From DASTBU01 sp035711845 (GTDB lineage: Bacteria > Acidobacteriota > Vicinamibacteria > Vicinamibacterales > 2-12-FULL-66-21): a DNA stretch of 64,000 bases. Shown piece after piece: positions 1 to 8,754 of this stretch. Position 1 is the stretch's first letter. Each line of letters starts with the position of its first letter. Where the stretch lies: positions 24,886-88,885 of the forward strand of contig DASTBU010000057.1 in the NCBI GenBank assembly GCA_035711845.1, written 5' to 3'. The notes beneath the pieces were generated by a model, which was given only the letters and a program-made list of their open reading frames with translations, made no database searches and was not told the DNA's origin. A program made the position numbers and the translations under genes.

Positions 1-1
1 C

Positions 2-259
2 CTGGAGCGGCGCACGCTGGCTGATGGACTGAGGAGGCGGGTGGAGGAGATCGATGCCGGCGGCGCTCTCGCGCAATCTGGTCGCGGCCTCCAGGCCGAC
101 GTGCCGGCGGAACTGCAGGAGCGGCTCGCCGCGCTGGGCTATGTCGGATCGGGTGGGTCGACGATGGGTTCAAGGTTCAGGGTTCAGAGTGCAGGGTTCG
201 CAGTTCGGGGTTCAAGGTTCATGAGGTCGTGCCGCTCACGCGAGGTCATGGAACCTTGA
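2..259 (+). CDS. C-terminus of a sulfatase/TPR-type protein (partial, 5' end outside window)
   Basis: The frame is open from the first bases, so only the last ~85 codons are present. The readable part ends in a charged helix, then LQERLAALGYVGSG. Endings of the type 'RLRALGYV' close many acidobacterial sulfatase/alkaline-phosphatase-like and TPR proteins, which is why I lean to that family; no catalytic motif is in view. After GYVGSGG the frame runs into the GGTTCAAGG repeat tract and is read as GSRFRVQ-type sequence until a TGA at 257-259, so the natural C-terminus has probably been extended by repeat insertion. The gene converges on the receptor gene on the other strand. Confidence 0.5.
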   Translation: MERRTLADGLRRRVEEIDAGGALAQSGRGLQADVPAELQERLAALGYVGSGGSTMGSRFRVQSAGFAVRGSRFMRSCRSREVMEP

Positions 260-322
260 ACCTGGACCCTGAACCTTGAACCCTGGAACCTTGAACCCTG
301 AACCTTGAACCCTGAACTTCAA
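166..322. repeat. GGTTCAAGGTTCAG microsatellite forming a large inverted repeat
   Basis: Units of GGTTCAAGGTTCAGG run forward from 166 to about 222 and in reverse complement from 246 to 322. The best stem pairs 209-224 with 246-262 across a ~21-nt loop, with one bulged base. It lies between the 3' ends of two convergent genes, so it could stop transcription from both sides, and the plus-strand gene is translated into it. Related tracts lie at 8609-8640 and 35552-35590. Confidence 0.8.
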
Positions 323-335
323 GTTAACAGTCGAA

Positions 336-3179
336 TTACCAGTCGAGTCGCAGGCCCATCCGCGCAATCCTCGGCGACACGATGTTGAGGGGACTAAGAA
401 ACGCCTCGCCCGACGACCAGTTGACGTTCTGCTCCGGGTTGGCGTTGAGCGCATTGAACACCTCGGCGAACGCTGCGACGCGCAGGCCCGCCGCGAGGCG
501 AAACGTCCTCTCGGCGCGGACATCGATCAGCGTTACACCGTCCTGCCGCCGCGCGCCGACCGGTTCGCCGAGCACGCGCACCGACCCGTAGTTCGGTAGC
601 TGCGTCTGAAAGGTGCGTCCGAACGGCTGTCCCGATTGATAACGGACGAGCGGCGTCAGCTTTACCCGCCAGGGAACCTCGAACGTACCGGCGGCCTTCG
701 CCGCCCAGACGCGGAAGACGTATCGCCCACGGCCGTCGGTGTTGATCAGGTCGTTGGGCGTCAGGGGGTACTCGTTGTTGCGAATCGGCTGGTTCAGATA
801 CGCACTGGCCTGGTCACGGTTCCACGTGTGCGCGAACGACGCCGACACCGACCATCGGCCGGTGAACGTCCGCTCGGCAGCCAGCTCCCACGTGACGAAG
901 TCGCTCTGCGACGGATCGACATTGCGGATCACTGTGTCGGCAGCCACGTCGAAGCCGGGCGGCAGATCGTAGAGCAGTACCTCTGCACCGTCATCACCCG
1001 TGCCCGCGATGCCGTCCGGGCCGGGATCTCGCCGCCGGAGCGGCACGGTGAACGCTTCGATGGGCCACGTCCCCGGCTGCCGGACGCCCTGCTGCCGCTC
1101 GCCGCGCCACACCACACCGGTGCTGACGACGACGTGCGCCCGGGCCTCGCGTTGAATGTGGAGCGTGGCTTCGTGCATGTACGGAAGCTTCAGGCCGGGG
1201 TCGAGCGCGTCCGATGGAGCGCCCCCGCGGCGTTCGAGAAGAGCGCCTTCCTCCCCGGGTTCCCACACGGTGCTGGCGTTGGCGTCGGACCAGGCGTATC
1301 GTGCGAGCCACACTCGCGCGTTGGGATTGGCGTTGAACCCGAGATCGGTCCAGGGAGGCAGCCAATAGAGCCCATAAGTGCCCTTGACGATCGTCGGGCC
1401 GTCTAACGCGTAGGTGATGCCGAATCTCGGCGCAACGACGTTCCAGTCGATGAGATTGCCGACCGCGGAGAACGAGACCGGTTCGGCACCGCCGGCCTGG
1501 TGCGCCTGATTCGGCAGGAAGATGCGAAAGCGATCGAATCGCAGGCCGGCGTTGAGCGTGAGCCGCTCTGTCGCTTGCCACGAGTCGCTTGCGTAGCCCG
1601 TGTACCACCATTGTCCGCTCTCGGACCGGGACGGGGTCTGGAGCAGGTACACCTCGAGAGGAGCGCCGTTCTGCAGCACGTGCAACACGTCGCCCGCGTA
1701 GCCGTGCGTCCACTGCTCGGCGGAAATGTCGCGCGCGATCTCTCCACCCGCCTCGAGCAGATGGCGGCCGCCCCCCCCGGCGAGATAGCTGACTGACGCG
1801 GTGAGCTGGGTGCGCCGAAGCTCCGTCCGCCACTCGCGGTTCAGGCCCGCGACGGTGCCGCTGGCGCCGTCCTCGATGCGGGGAGAACTGGCGTCCGTTC
1901 CGTTCGGGCTCTCGCCGCGGCTCGCCAGGAACTGCCCGGCCCTCGCTTCGATGAACAGGCGTCCCCGCACGTCGCCGTTCCACTCCGACTTCCAGACCAT
2001 GCCTTTCGAGACCTGCTCGCTCGTCGAGGCCACGGACTCGTTGATTGCCCGTTCGCCGGACAGCAGGAACCCGTCGAGCCGGATCGGTTGCCGCACGAGG
2101 TTCCGCTGGGCGAAGAGGATGACGCGGTCGCTGCTCCTGGTGCGGGCGGTCATCTTGCCGGTGGCGTTCCAAGCACGCGTCTCGACAGGCGCGACGGGAA
2201 ACGTCACGCGCCGCTGAGAAACGTCCTGCTCGCGCACCGAGGCGTACCACCACGCACGGTCTCTGCGGACGAATCCTCCGGCATCGGCGTTGAGGTCGTG
2301 ATAGCCGTCGAGGCGATTGGCACTCGTTGCGGGCACATCCCGGCTCCCTGCCGCACCGCGGTCGATCTGATCCGCGTCCACATTGCGTGCCTGCCAGCTC
2401 TCGCGCTCCATCGCCGCGTAGACGCTCCCCCGATATCGGTTCCCTCCCGACTTGGTGAGCACCTGCATGTGGAGACCGGGCGACGGCCACTCGGGGCCGT
2501 ACGCGCCGAGCCCGAGCCAGACGTGGTCGAACGAGCCGTAGTCGAGTGTGAGCCCGAACGGATTGAGGTTGGCCACGCTGATGCCATCGAGAGTCGGACG
2601 ACTGTAGCCGGCGACACCGTACGCACTCCACGGCCCCGGAGCCAGCGCAGTATTGCCGCCCACATCGTGGCGGGTCATCAGCACGGCAGGTGCAGTGGCG
2701 AGGATTGCCCCCACGCTGCGTGCGCCGGGCAGCGGCGCGAGCTGCTCCGCCGTAAAGCGTACAGCTTGCGTCGTAGCGAACCGGTCGAGCACCCGCGCGC
2801 GGCCCTCGACAGTCACGTAGGCGCCTTGCGTTGCCACGTCGATCGTGGCAGGCACGCTCGTCGTCGCGCCAGGTCCTACACGGACCCCTACGTGTGTCGA
2901 CGACTCGAAGCCGGGAAGCGTGAGGGCGACGGCGTACTCCCCCGGGGGGAGCGCCAGGAACCTGTAGGCGCCGCTGGCGTCCGACTCGACGCAGCGAGTT
3001 GCCATCAGAGCTGGACCCGAGACGCAGACCCTCACGCCGCCGACGACACCACCCGTCTGATCCGCAACGGTTCCGACAAGGGCTCCGCTGCTGTCACCGG
3101 CCGTCTGCGCCATGCCGTCGGAGGCTGCCGTCAGCAGGCACCACGCGAGCGCGATCTGCCGGACGCCAGCACGATTCAT
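336..3179 (-). CDS. Oar-like TonB-dependent receptor with carboxypeptidase-regulatory domain
   Basis: A 947-residue outer-membrane protein. A signal peptide (about residues 1-25, ending GMAQ) is followed by a carboxypeptidase-regulatory beta-sandwich (about 30-115, with SGAYRFLALPPGEY), a degenerate plug region (about 120-230), and a long barrel ending in MGLRLDW with a terminal aromatic residue. Proteins of this build are the expanded 'TonB-dependent receptor' family of Acidobacteriota, thought to import large organic ligands; the ligand cannot be read here. The start at 3179 is set by AGAGGA six bases upstream and by the signal peptide beginning directly after it; an ATG at 3221 would add 14 residues. 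No inner-membrane transporter gene adjoins it. A lipoprotein gene on the same strand starts at 4046, upstream. Confidence 0.88.
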   Translation of the reverse strand: MNRAGVRQIALAWCLLTAASDGMAQTAGDSSGALVGTVADQTGGVVGGVRVCVSGPALMATRCVESDASGAYRFLALPPGEYAVALTLPGFESSTHVGVRVGPGATTSVPATIDVATQGAYVTVEGRARVLDRFATTQAVRFTAEQLAPLPGARSVGAILATAPAVLMTRHDVGGNTALAPGPWSAYGVAGYSRPTLDGISVANLNPFGLTLDYGSFDHVWLGLGAYGPEWPSPGLHMQVLTKSGGNRYRGSVYAAMERESWQARNVDADQIDRGAAGSRDVPATSANRLDGYHDLNADAGGFVRRDRAWWYASVREQDVSQRRVTFPVAPVETRAWNATGKMTARTRSSDRVILFAQRNLVRQPIRLDGFLLSGERAINESVASTSEQVSKGMVWKSEWNGDVRGRLFIEARAGQFLASRGESPNGTDASSPRIEDGASGTVAGLNREWRTELRRTQLTASVSYLAGGGGRHLLEAGGEIARDISAEQWTHGYAGDVLHVLQNGAPLEVYLLQTPSRSESGQWWYTGYASDSWQATERLTLNAGLRFDRFRIFLPNQAHQAGGAEPVSFSAVGNLIDWNVVAPRFGITYALDGPTIVKGTYGLYWLPPWTDLGFNANPNARVWLARYAWSDANASTVWEPGEEGALLERRGGAPSDALDPGLKLPYMHEATLHIQREARAHVVVSTGVVWRGERQQGVRQPGTWPIEAFTVPLRRRDPGPDGIAGTGDDGAEVLLYDLPPGFDVAADTVIRNVDPSQSDFVTWELAAERTFTGRWSVSASFAHTWNRDQASAYLNQPIRNNEYPLTPNDLINTDGRGRYVFRVWAAKAAGTFEVPWRVKLTPLVRYQSGQPFGRTFQTQLPNYGSVRVLGEPVGARRQDGVTLIDVRAERTFRLAAGLRVAAFAEVFNALNANPEQNVNWSSGEAFLSPLNIVSPRIARMGLRLDW

Positions 3180-3356
3180 CGTCGTCCTCTCGGGCCGCAG
3201 TGGTCCGCCGTCCGGCGACATTCTACACGGACCGGCTCTCAGGCAGGCGGGAGTCCGTTGCCTTCGAAACAGGCCGGAAGTCAGTCGGCGTTACTCGGTC
3301 GGTCGGCCTGCCGGAGCTTTGCGAAGGCGGGAAAGGAGGGAGGCAAAGCCCCCAAT

Positions 3357-4046
3357 CTAGTTGGAGATCTCGAGGTCCACGACGATGTCGCCAAAGACGT
3401 TGACAATGCGTTCAGCGGCCGGCCCTCCGAGATCCCAGTCGGTGGGATCCGTGACGAACACCTTGCCAGCCCCGATCGGAACCTTACAGAACTCGTAGCG
3501 ACCGTTGGCGTCGGTGATCGTGTGGGCTGCCAGAATATTCGGCGCGTAGTAATAGACTTGCCGGTCTCGGACGGGCTGCCGCCCTGTCGGGGTCGTCTCG
3601 AAGACCACGCCGGAGACGGTTGGCGACCCGCCCGTCCCGCGCACATCCGTGTGGTTGAACTCCACGTCCAGCACCGTGTCTCCGTCGACCACAGCCCTCG
3701 CCACGCACGGCTGGTGGCGGTGGAAACCTGCACCATCGAGACCTCCCATCGCATGGACGAGTACCGTCGCGCCGTTGCGAAGCGTGCCGACGGTATAGCG
3801 GCCTTCGACGTCCGCGTAGGCCGCGACGCCGTACCCCCCCTCCGGGCCATGGCTCAGGACGTTCAGATAGGCTCCGGGGACCGGACGACGGCCTTCAGGA
3901 GTGGTCTCGAAGACGGTACCCTGCAGTGTCGCGTCGGGGCTGGACGTGTTCACTGGGGGGGTTCCGGACAGCGCCGGCGTCGTCGGTGGCGTCCCGGTGC
4001 ACCCCGCCACAACGATCGCGACCAACATCCAGGCAATCATGCGCAT
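3357..4046 (-). CDS. Lipoprotein with two carboxypeptidase-regulatory-like repeats
   Basis: A 229-residue predicted lipoprotein. MRMIAWMLVAIVVAGC gives a short lipoprotein signal with the acylated Cys in VVAGC. After a Pro/Thr linker two related beta-sandwich units follow, each opening with a 'VFETTP.GR.PV' strand and containing a D(V/A).GRY turn (DVEGRYTVGTL and DANGRYEFCKV), typical of carboxypeptidase-regulatory domains. No enzyme motif is visible, so a surface-exposed binding or structural role is inferred. GGAGGG seven bases upstream fixes the start at 4046; upstream in-frame ATGs would put 36 charged residues before the signal. It lies between a receptor and a secreted repeat protein, all on the minus strand. 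Confidence 0.75.
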   Translation of the reverse strand: MRMIAWMLVAIVVAGCTGTPPTTPALSGTPPVNTSSPDATLQGTVFETTPEGRRPVPGAYLNVLSHGPEGGYGVAAYADVEGRYTVGTLRNGATVLVHAMGGLDGAGFHRHQPCVARAVVDGDTVLDVEFNHTDVRGTGGSPTVSGVVFETTPTGRQPVRDRQVYYYAPNILAAHTITDANGRYEFCKVPIGAGKVFVTDPTDWDLGGPAAERIVNVFGDIVVDLEISN

Positions 4047-4245
4047 GGCCAGCCCTCCGTGCCTCGCATACGTCATCGCTCGGTCCGACTGCGACGATAT
4101 CGCCGTCATCAACACTCTTGACGGCGGGGACTGCCAACTCGCGTCTCGATCCACTCTAACGGAGAGATCGATCCCGCGTGGTCACGAGCGTCGCGTCTCC
4201 CTGAGGCGGCGAAGGTGCGACGAGCACGACGCAGGCGCCCCCTCG

Positions 4246-5256
4246 TCAGCCGCCACCGCCAGCAAGCGGATGACCGACCGGGACCCAACCGCCACCCACG
4301 CAGACACCGATCAATCCCGGAATGCCGATGAATGGATCCGGCGTCGTGCAACCGGATGGTGGCGGCGCCTGCGGTGAGGGGGGCGCCGGATTCGCGGCTG
4401 CCGACACAGCCAAAGGATGATCCGGTGGCAGCCATCCTCCGTTCACGCACACCCAGGTGGCTGCAGGCCGTAAGGAAGTACAGCCGACAGGTCCGACGAC
4501 TGGTGGCGCCGGGACAGGTGGCGGCGGAGGCGAACCTGGTGGGTTTGCGATCGCCAACGGGTGATCGGGAGGCACCCAGCCCCCGCCCACACAAACCCAA
4601 TCGGTGACGGGTCGAGTCGTCAGGCAACTGGTCGCGCCATCTGATGGTGGCGGCGGAGCCGGCGGTGCGGCACCGCTGTGCGCCAGTGGATGATCCGGAG
4701 GCACCCAGCCTCCATCGACGCAGACCCAGTCGGGTCCGGGCCGAGCGATCTGGCATCCAAGAGGAACATCGACCAGCCCGGCCTCGATGGATGTCGTCAG
4801 GACGAACGGTATGGGGTCCCACAACCACCAGGGATCTACTTCGACCAAGACTGCCACGCGATATGTCTGACCGGCGACCACCTGCAGCGTCCCGACGATC
4901 GGCGGCCAATAGTCGAACACGACGTCTTCGAGTTGCAGTGTGAGGGCACTACCCAGCCCCGGATACACTTCCCAACTGAGATCGACGAGCAACGTGCCAT
5001 CCGATGGCGCCGTCAACTCAAACAGCAGCTCGGTCACCTCCGGCGTCTCGCAGCAGGGCGTGAGCGGAAGAGTTGCCGTCACCTGTTCGCCAACGGCAAT
5101 CACCTGCGGCGCAGGCATCGGCGTCGATCGCGGCACCTGAGTTGGTACCGGCTCGATAGGCGGAAAGACCGCGAAAGGTGCGGCCAGCAGGGTTTCGCCG
5201 GGATTGTTGCCACAGACGAGGGCCAGGAAACAGAGTAAAGCTGCAAGGCTGCGCAT
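4246..5256 (-). CDS. Secreted protein with PPC-like domain and four WVCVxGGWxPPDHPLA repeats
   Basis: 336 residues. A signal peptide (about 1-26) precedes a Pro-rich linker and a beta-sandwich (about 50-158: TELLFELTAPSDGTL ... VAGQTYRVAVLV) resembling pre-peptidase C-terminal (PPC) domains. The rest is four tandem units at residues 168-192, 211-235, 259-283 and 303-332, separated by Pro/Ala linkers. Each has a first Cys, then 10-15 residues later WVCV(D/G/N)GGW(V/L)PPDHPLA; the last unit is degenerate (GVCVGGGWVPVGHPLA). Two Cys per unit suggest one disulfide each. I do not know a named family; a role in carbohydrate or cell-envelope binding is only a guess from the Trp/Gly-rich, linker-joined design. 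The start is supported by AGG eight bases upstream. Confidence 0.75.
   Translation of the reverse strand: MRSLAALLCFLALVCGNNPGETLLAAPFAVFPPIEPVPTQVPRSTPMPAPQVIAVGEQVTATLPLTPCCETPEVTELLFELTAPSDGTLLVDLSWEVYPGLGSALTLQLEDVVFDYWPPIVGTLQVVAGQTYRVAVLVEVDPWWLWDPIPFVLTTSIEAGLVDVPLGCQIARPGPDWVCVDGGWVPPDHPLAHSGAAPPAPPPPSDGATSCLTTRPVTDWVCVGGGWVPPDHPLAIANPPGSPPPPPVPAPPVVGPVGCTSLRPAATWVCVNGGWLPPDHPLAVSAAANPAPPSPQAPPPSGCTTPDPFIGIPGLIGVCVGGGWVPVGHPLAGGGG
4261..4755 (-). repeat. Four coding repeats (Trp/Cys 'GGWxPPDHPL' units)
   Basis: Internal repeats of the secreted protein above. Spacing is 43, 48 and 44 residues between first cysteines, with the GGW and PPDHPLA blocks nearly invariant and the linkers variable in length and Pro-rich. 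The fourth, C-terminal unit has lost the second Pro and the Asp (PVGHPLA). Confidence 0.8.
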
Positions 5257-5464
5257 AATATTCGCCTGGTTGTCGAAGCACGGTCACTCGCCCGCTCGAA
5301 CCGCTTTCTGGGGGCAGGCCGGCGCGACCGCTTTTCCGGTCGTCTTGACCGCTGGCGACAGCCTCGACGACCGGCTCCATTCAGTAAACGTGGTGCAGGA
5401 GAAAACCGGACAGCGGGCCGACATCGGACAGCCGGGACCACAGGGCCTCCCGCGGAGCAAGGCG

Positions 5465-6187
5465 ATGGGCATACTCGACAACGCACCGGGCCCCAGCCCG
5501 TGGTATCTGCGATCGGGAAGTCCGGCGGTCCCCGGATTCGAGTGGAGGGGGATCAGCCAATCCAGCCGGGCCGCCGGTGCGATCGTTCTGGCGGGCCGCA
5601 AGGGACCTGTCCTCATTCTCGATTTTCACAACTACGTCGTGCTCCTCGACCCAGACACGCTTCTCATTTGGCATCAACATGGGTCGATCGACAGTGGCCC
5701 TACCCCACCCGTGATGCTGCGCGTCTTTCGGCTTTCGGAGCTCCGCCCGCTGCAGGGGGACCTCGAAACGCTCTGTGCCTCCATGCGACACGCGGGGGCA
5801 CCGTTGGCAAGTTCCGGCTCACCACTGTTCGAGTTCCCCATCCCGACCACCGTTGCCAGCCGTCGATTTCAACTGGTCTTTCCGGAGGAGCTGCGGCGCC
5901 TCTCGGAACTCCTGATTCTTTGCCACTCCTCGGGCGTGGAGGAGTCGCCGCCGCCGGACCGCAGTAACCTGGCGATCCTGGTTGCCCGTCCACGCGAAGG
6001 AACCTACCAGCTCTATCCTCAAGACTGGTTCAACTCCGCAAAGCTCGACTACGGGTATCAGAGTGTGACTCGCGTCGCTCGCGACCCTCGCACGGGCCGG
6101 ATTCACGGTGAGGGTTTTCGCATCGAACCGTTCGTCCTCGACAAAACCCTGCGGCATGCGCGGTGGAAGTGGCCGGGCATCCTCTAG
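5465..6187 (+). CDS. Hypothetical protein
   Basis: A 240-residue soluble-looking protein with no family I recognise. It contains alternating hydrophobic strands (AIVLAGRKGPVLILDF, YVVLLDPDTLLIWH) and a helical middle (EELRRLSELLILCH). The frame stays open upstream to 5204, but that stretch reads like non-coding sequence. I start at the ATG at 5465, which has GGAG seven bases before it. No signal peptide or transmembrane segment is seen. It diverges from the secreted repeat protein (starts 5256, opposite strand) and faces the ankyrin gene downstream. Codon use is like the neighbours. Confidence 0.55.
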   Translation: MGILDNAPGPSPWYLRSGSPAVPGFEWRGISQSSRAAGAIVLAGRKGPVLILDFHNYVVLLDPDTLLIWHQHGSIDSGPTPPVMLRVFRLSELRPLQGDLETLCASMRHAGAPLASSGSPLFEFPIPTTVASRRFQLVFPEELRRLSELLILCHSSGVEESPPPDRSNLAILVARPREGTYQLYPQDWFNSAKLDYGYQSVTRVARDPRTGRIHGEGFRIEPFVLDKTLRHARWKWPGIL

Positions 6188-6263
6188 TTGATTTTGACTT
6201 CGCTGACACATCAGTTCAGGCCCGTTCGAGACGTGTTCCGTCCGCCCTGAGGGCCAGCGTCGA

Positions 6264-6479
6264 TTGGATCCGGGCGGCGCGGCGCGGCGCGGCACGCCGG
6301 CAGCCGGACCACCATCAGTCAGCGACGGGCAGTACTGGCTCGCGACGCTCGCCTGGCAGGCGTTCCGTGAGCCGACGCCAGAGCCTCTGGACGACCTGCG
6401 CCGACGCGACTCGTCCGCGTTGCCATTTCTCGCGGCTGCGGTCGAGCGCTTCCTTCCGGAGTCCGAGCCCGATAATTGA
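6264..6479 (+). pseudogene. Relic of a DUF1835-type protein (middle fragment)
   Basis: The frame reads PSVSDGQYWLATLAWQAFREP, then TPEPLDDLRRRDSSALPFLAAAVERFLPE. This matches my memory of the helical region of DUF1835 proteins, whose pattern is 'pvtdaqlalA..aW.Af..ptPe.l..ll..dtsaLPfla.al.RhL'. The frame has stops at 6189, 6195 and 6204 just upstream and ends at 6479, so neither the N-terminal domain nor the C-terminus is present. It lies between convergent genes. The rest of 6188-6604 shows nothing else. Confidence 0.45.
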
Positions 6480-6604
6480 TTCGTCCAGCATCGGTCGAAT
6501 CCTGAGTATGACAAGTGTTGGTATTGCTGGCCAGCCGAGAGACTTCCTGATCTGTGTGGCGCTCGTCGCCTGATGAAGCGCCCACGCGAGTGCTCGAGGC
6601 GTCC

Positions 6605-8215
6605 TTATCGTGCTCCCTGCTCCCGCTGCCGTTCCGCCTGCTCCAGCCACTGGGCCATCTGTTCGTCGCTCTTGCCGTAGCGCGCCCAACCGGCTGCATT
6701 ACTGTCCCAACGGTAGTCCTTGATAGTCATGTCGATGCCGCGGTCGATGAGGTACTGCATCGACTCGTAGGGGTTCGGCAGAAAGACGAGATGGTGGAGG
6801 ATGCTCGCCGGCTCGTGCGAGTTCCAGTTGGTGTTGACGTTCGCGCCGTGCTCGAGCAGGAAGTCCGCGACGTCGAAGTGACGGTTGATGACGGTCCACG
6901 CGAGAGCAGTGTCGAGGACATGCTGCGCAGTCGGGCCACCCCAGTGGAGATCGTCGTACGCCTGCACGTGCGGACTGGTCCGCGGATAGTGCTGATCGAG
7001 ATCGCCGAGCGCAGGAGCGCCGGACGCGTCAAACCACTGCTTCACCCGCGGGAGGTTTCCCATCGCGGCCGCATGCGGCAGATCGTCCGGTATTGGCCAG
7101 ATGCGCGTGAGCCATGGCAGGAGGTGGGCCTTGTCGTAAGTGAACGCGAACTCGATGGCTTGCGATCGCGGCGGCGGCTGGCGCCGCAGTATCGCGGGGC
7201 CGAGATCGAACAGGGCGGCGAGGATGGGCCCGCGATCGTTCAGGATGGCCGCCCCGATGAGTCCATCCTGAAAGTCTACGCAATCGTCACCGAGCAATGT
7301 CGGCTCACGCTTCAACCAGCCGACGAACGCCGTCACATCGCCGTCGTGAGCAGCGCGCGAGACCTGGTCCCTGACAAACGCGATCCACAGTCCGCTCCCC
7401 TTTGCATGCGATCGTCCTTTCTGTTCGATGAAGCTCGTGACGAAGGCGCGGCGGTCGCCGCTGCTATCGATGTGTCGGCCCGAGTCGGGATCGAGCGCGA
7501 CGGATCGCTCGAGCAGGAGTGACGCGGCGGCCTCGTGCTGGAAGTTGCAGGCGCAATAGAACGCTTCGTTGATGGTCTCCAGGTCGTGCACGTTCCCGTC
7601 GAGAACCCCGCGAACGGCGTCGACGTCCCCGAGCGCCGCAAGAAACTTCACCGTGCGCGGCAGCAGGTGCTTGCGCTGAAACAGCCCCAGCAGCCCCCTG
7701 GCGCGGGAATCGAGGAGGCCGTTCAACACAGATGGCGTCACGATCGCGCCGGCGTCGATCAGCAGCTCGGCGCACGCGGCGCGGGTGAACCACCGTTCTC
7801 TCTCCGGGTCGCCGGCGTCGCCATAGGCGCCGGTGGCGAATCCCAGCAGACCGCCGTGATCGTCGTCGCCTTGCCACGAAAGCAACGCCGGATGTTCCGC
7901 CAGCAGTTGCTTCAAGCGATCGACGTCGTTGTCGTGGATGATGCGCCGAGCCTGCCCGACTGCCCACTCCAGACCGTGGCCGAGACGCTTGCTCACCTCC
8001 GCCGTGAGGTCCTGCCAGCCGGCGTATCCGTATTCACGCGCGATCACGAGCTGCGCGTTACGCTGCGTCAGCGGCAGGTCGACCTTCGGCAGATGCGCCC
8101 GCGCACGTGCGATGGCACCGGCGTCACCGGCGGCGATGTCGCGCGCAAGCTTCTTTGCCTGTTTGCGGAGGGACTCGAGAGACGGACGGGCAGGGAGAGA
8201 TTTCGAAGCGGTCAT
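6605..8215 (-). CDS. Ankyrin-repeat protein
   Basis: 536 residues, no signal peptide. The N-terminus (ARPSLESLRKQAKKLARDI ... LTQRNAQLVIAREYGYAGWQDL) is the helix pair that opens many soil-bacterial ankyrin proteins. Several ankyrin-type units follow, the clearest being DFLLEHGANVNTNWNS near the C-terminus and ELLIDAGAIVTPSVL around residue 160; units in between are loose. Ankyrin arrays bind proteins; the partner is unknown. The start is certain: AAAGGAGGT lies at 8218-8226 immediately before the ATG. Convergent with the DUF1835 relic. Confidence 0.82.
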   Translation of the reverse strand: MTASKSLPARPSLESLRKQAKKLARDIAAGDAGAIARARAHLPKVDLPLTQRNAQLVIAREYGYAGWQDLTAEVSKRLGHGLEWAVGQARRIIHDNDVDRLKQLLAEHPALLSWQGDDDHGGLLGFATGAYGDAGDPERERWFTRAACAELLIDAGAIVTPSVLNGLLDSRARGLLGLFQRKHLLPRTVKFLAALGDVDAVRGVLDGNVHDLETINEAFYCACNFQHEAAASLLLERSVALDPDSGRHIDSSGDRRAFVTSFIEQKGRSHAKGSGLWIAFVRDQVSRAAHDGDVTAFVGWLKREPTLLGDDCVDFQDGLIGAAILNDRGPILAALFDLGPAILRRQPPPRSQAIEFAFTYDKAHLLPWLTRIWPIPDDLPHAAAMGNLPRVKQWFDASGAPALGDLDQHYPRTSPHVQAYDDLHWGGPTAQHVLDTALAWTVINRHFDVADFLLEHGANVNTNWNSHEPASILHHLVFLPNPYESMQYLIDRGIDMTIKDYRWDSNAAGWARYGKSDEQMAQWLEQAERQREQGAR

Positions 8216-8669
8216 TGCGACCTCCTTTCATCAATCGCCTGTGCCCCGCTGAAACCAGGCTGAAAGAAGGTGCACACGCACACCACTCAGACCAAACAGG
8301 TGGGAGTGTTCCCTTGCCGCGGGTTGGTGGCGCCCTGTCAGCGCGCTGCCGGCAGTATCAAGGGACTGGCGCGTGGATGTCAAACGGGCGAAGCTGGAGC
8401 AGTGTTGCTCGAGGCGAGGCAGCCTTCGGGCTGAGTGTGATGTCTGAGAGGCCGACGTGGAGGCCGCGGAACAAGCCATCGCACCAGAGGGCAGGAAGAT
8501 CTTCCGCTGCCTCCAATATCCCTCCAAGAACCGAGTCGCTTTCCGGATCCCGCCACGTTCGCGTTCACTGCCGCACCTTGCCTCTGCCCGGCACTGGGCG
8601 GAACGTCCGGGGCTCGGGACTCGGGGCTCGGGGCTCGGGCGCCCGGCTCTCGCGACGGCCGGTCCCGCC
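8216..8669. other. Intergenic region, no gene seen
   Basis: About 450 bases upstream of the ankyrin gene. Both strands hold only low-quality frames. It includes the CTCGGGG microsatellite (8609-8640) and leads into the permease relic. The promoter of the ankyrin gene should lie at its left end, but I see no convincing -35/-10 pair. Confidence 0.5.
8609..8640. repeat. GGGGCTCGGGACTC microsatellite
   Basis: Four imperfect units of GGGGCTC/GGGACTC in a row. It is the same class of 7-8-bp intergenic repeat as the tracts at 166-322 and 35552-35590, although the unit differs. Confidence 0.7.
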
Positions 8670-8717
8670 TGTCGGGCTACCCGTGTGGATCCCGCGGCGG
8701 CCTTGCGAGCGGAGTGA
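8670..8717 (+). pseudogene. Relic tail of an ADOP permease gene
   Basis: The last 15 codons before the TGA at 8715-8717 read CRATRVDPAAALRAE, the signature C-terminus of ADOP/MacB-type permeases. The intact gene next door ends RRATRVDPIAALRGE. The frame upstream is low-complexity sequence, so only the tail survives. It lies 37 bases from the 3' end of the intact, oppositely oriented permease gene, tail to tail. Confidence 0.6.
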
Positions 8718-8754
8718 GAAGCGCGTCCGCAGCAGGCTGGACGCGTCCTGTCAG

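Noticed and set aside
166..322. CRISPR array
   Set aside because: Units are 7-15 bases, contiguous and without unique spacers; no cas genes in the window.
994..2631. Long minus-strand frame inside the receptor gene (545 codons)
   Set aside because: Overlaps the receptor gene in another frame, is extremely Arg-rich and has no start with a ribosome site; it is a GC-rich shadow.
2088..4121. Long plus-strand open frame (677 codons) opposite two minus-strand genes
   Set aside because: It is the complement of the receptor and lipoprotein genes; the translation is His/Arg-rich with no fold.
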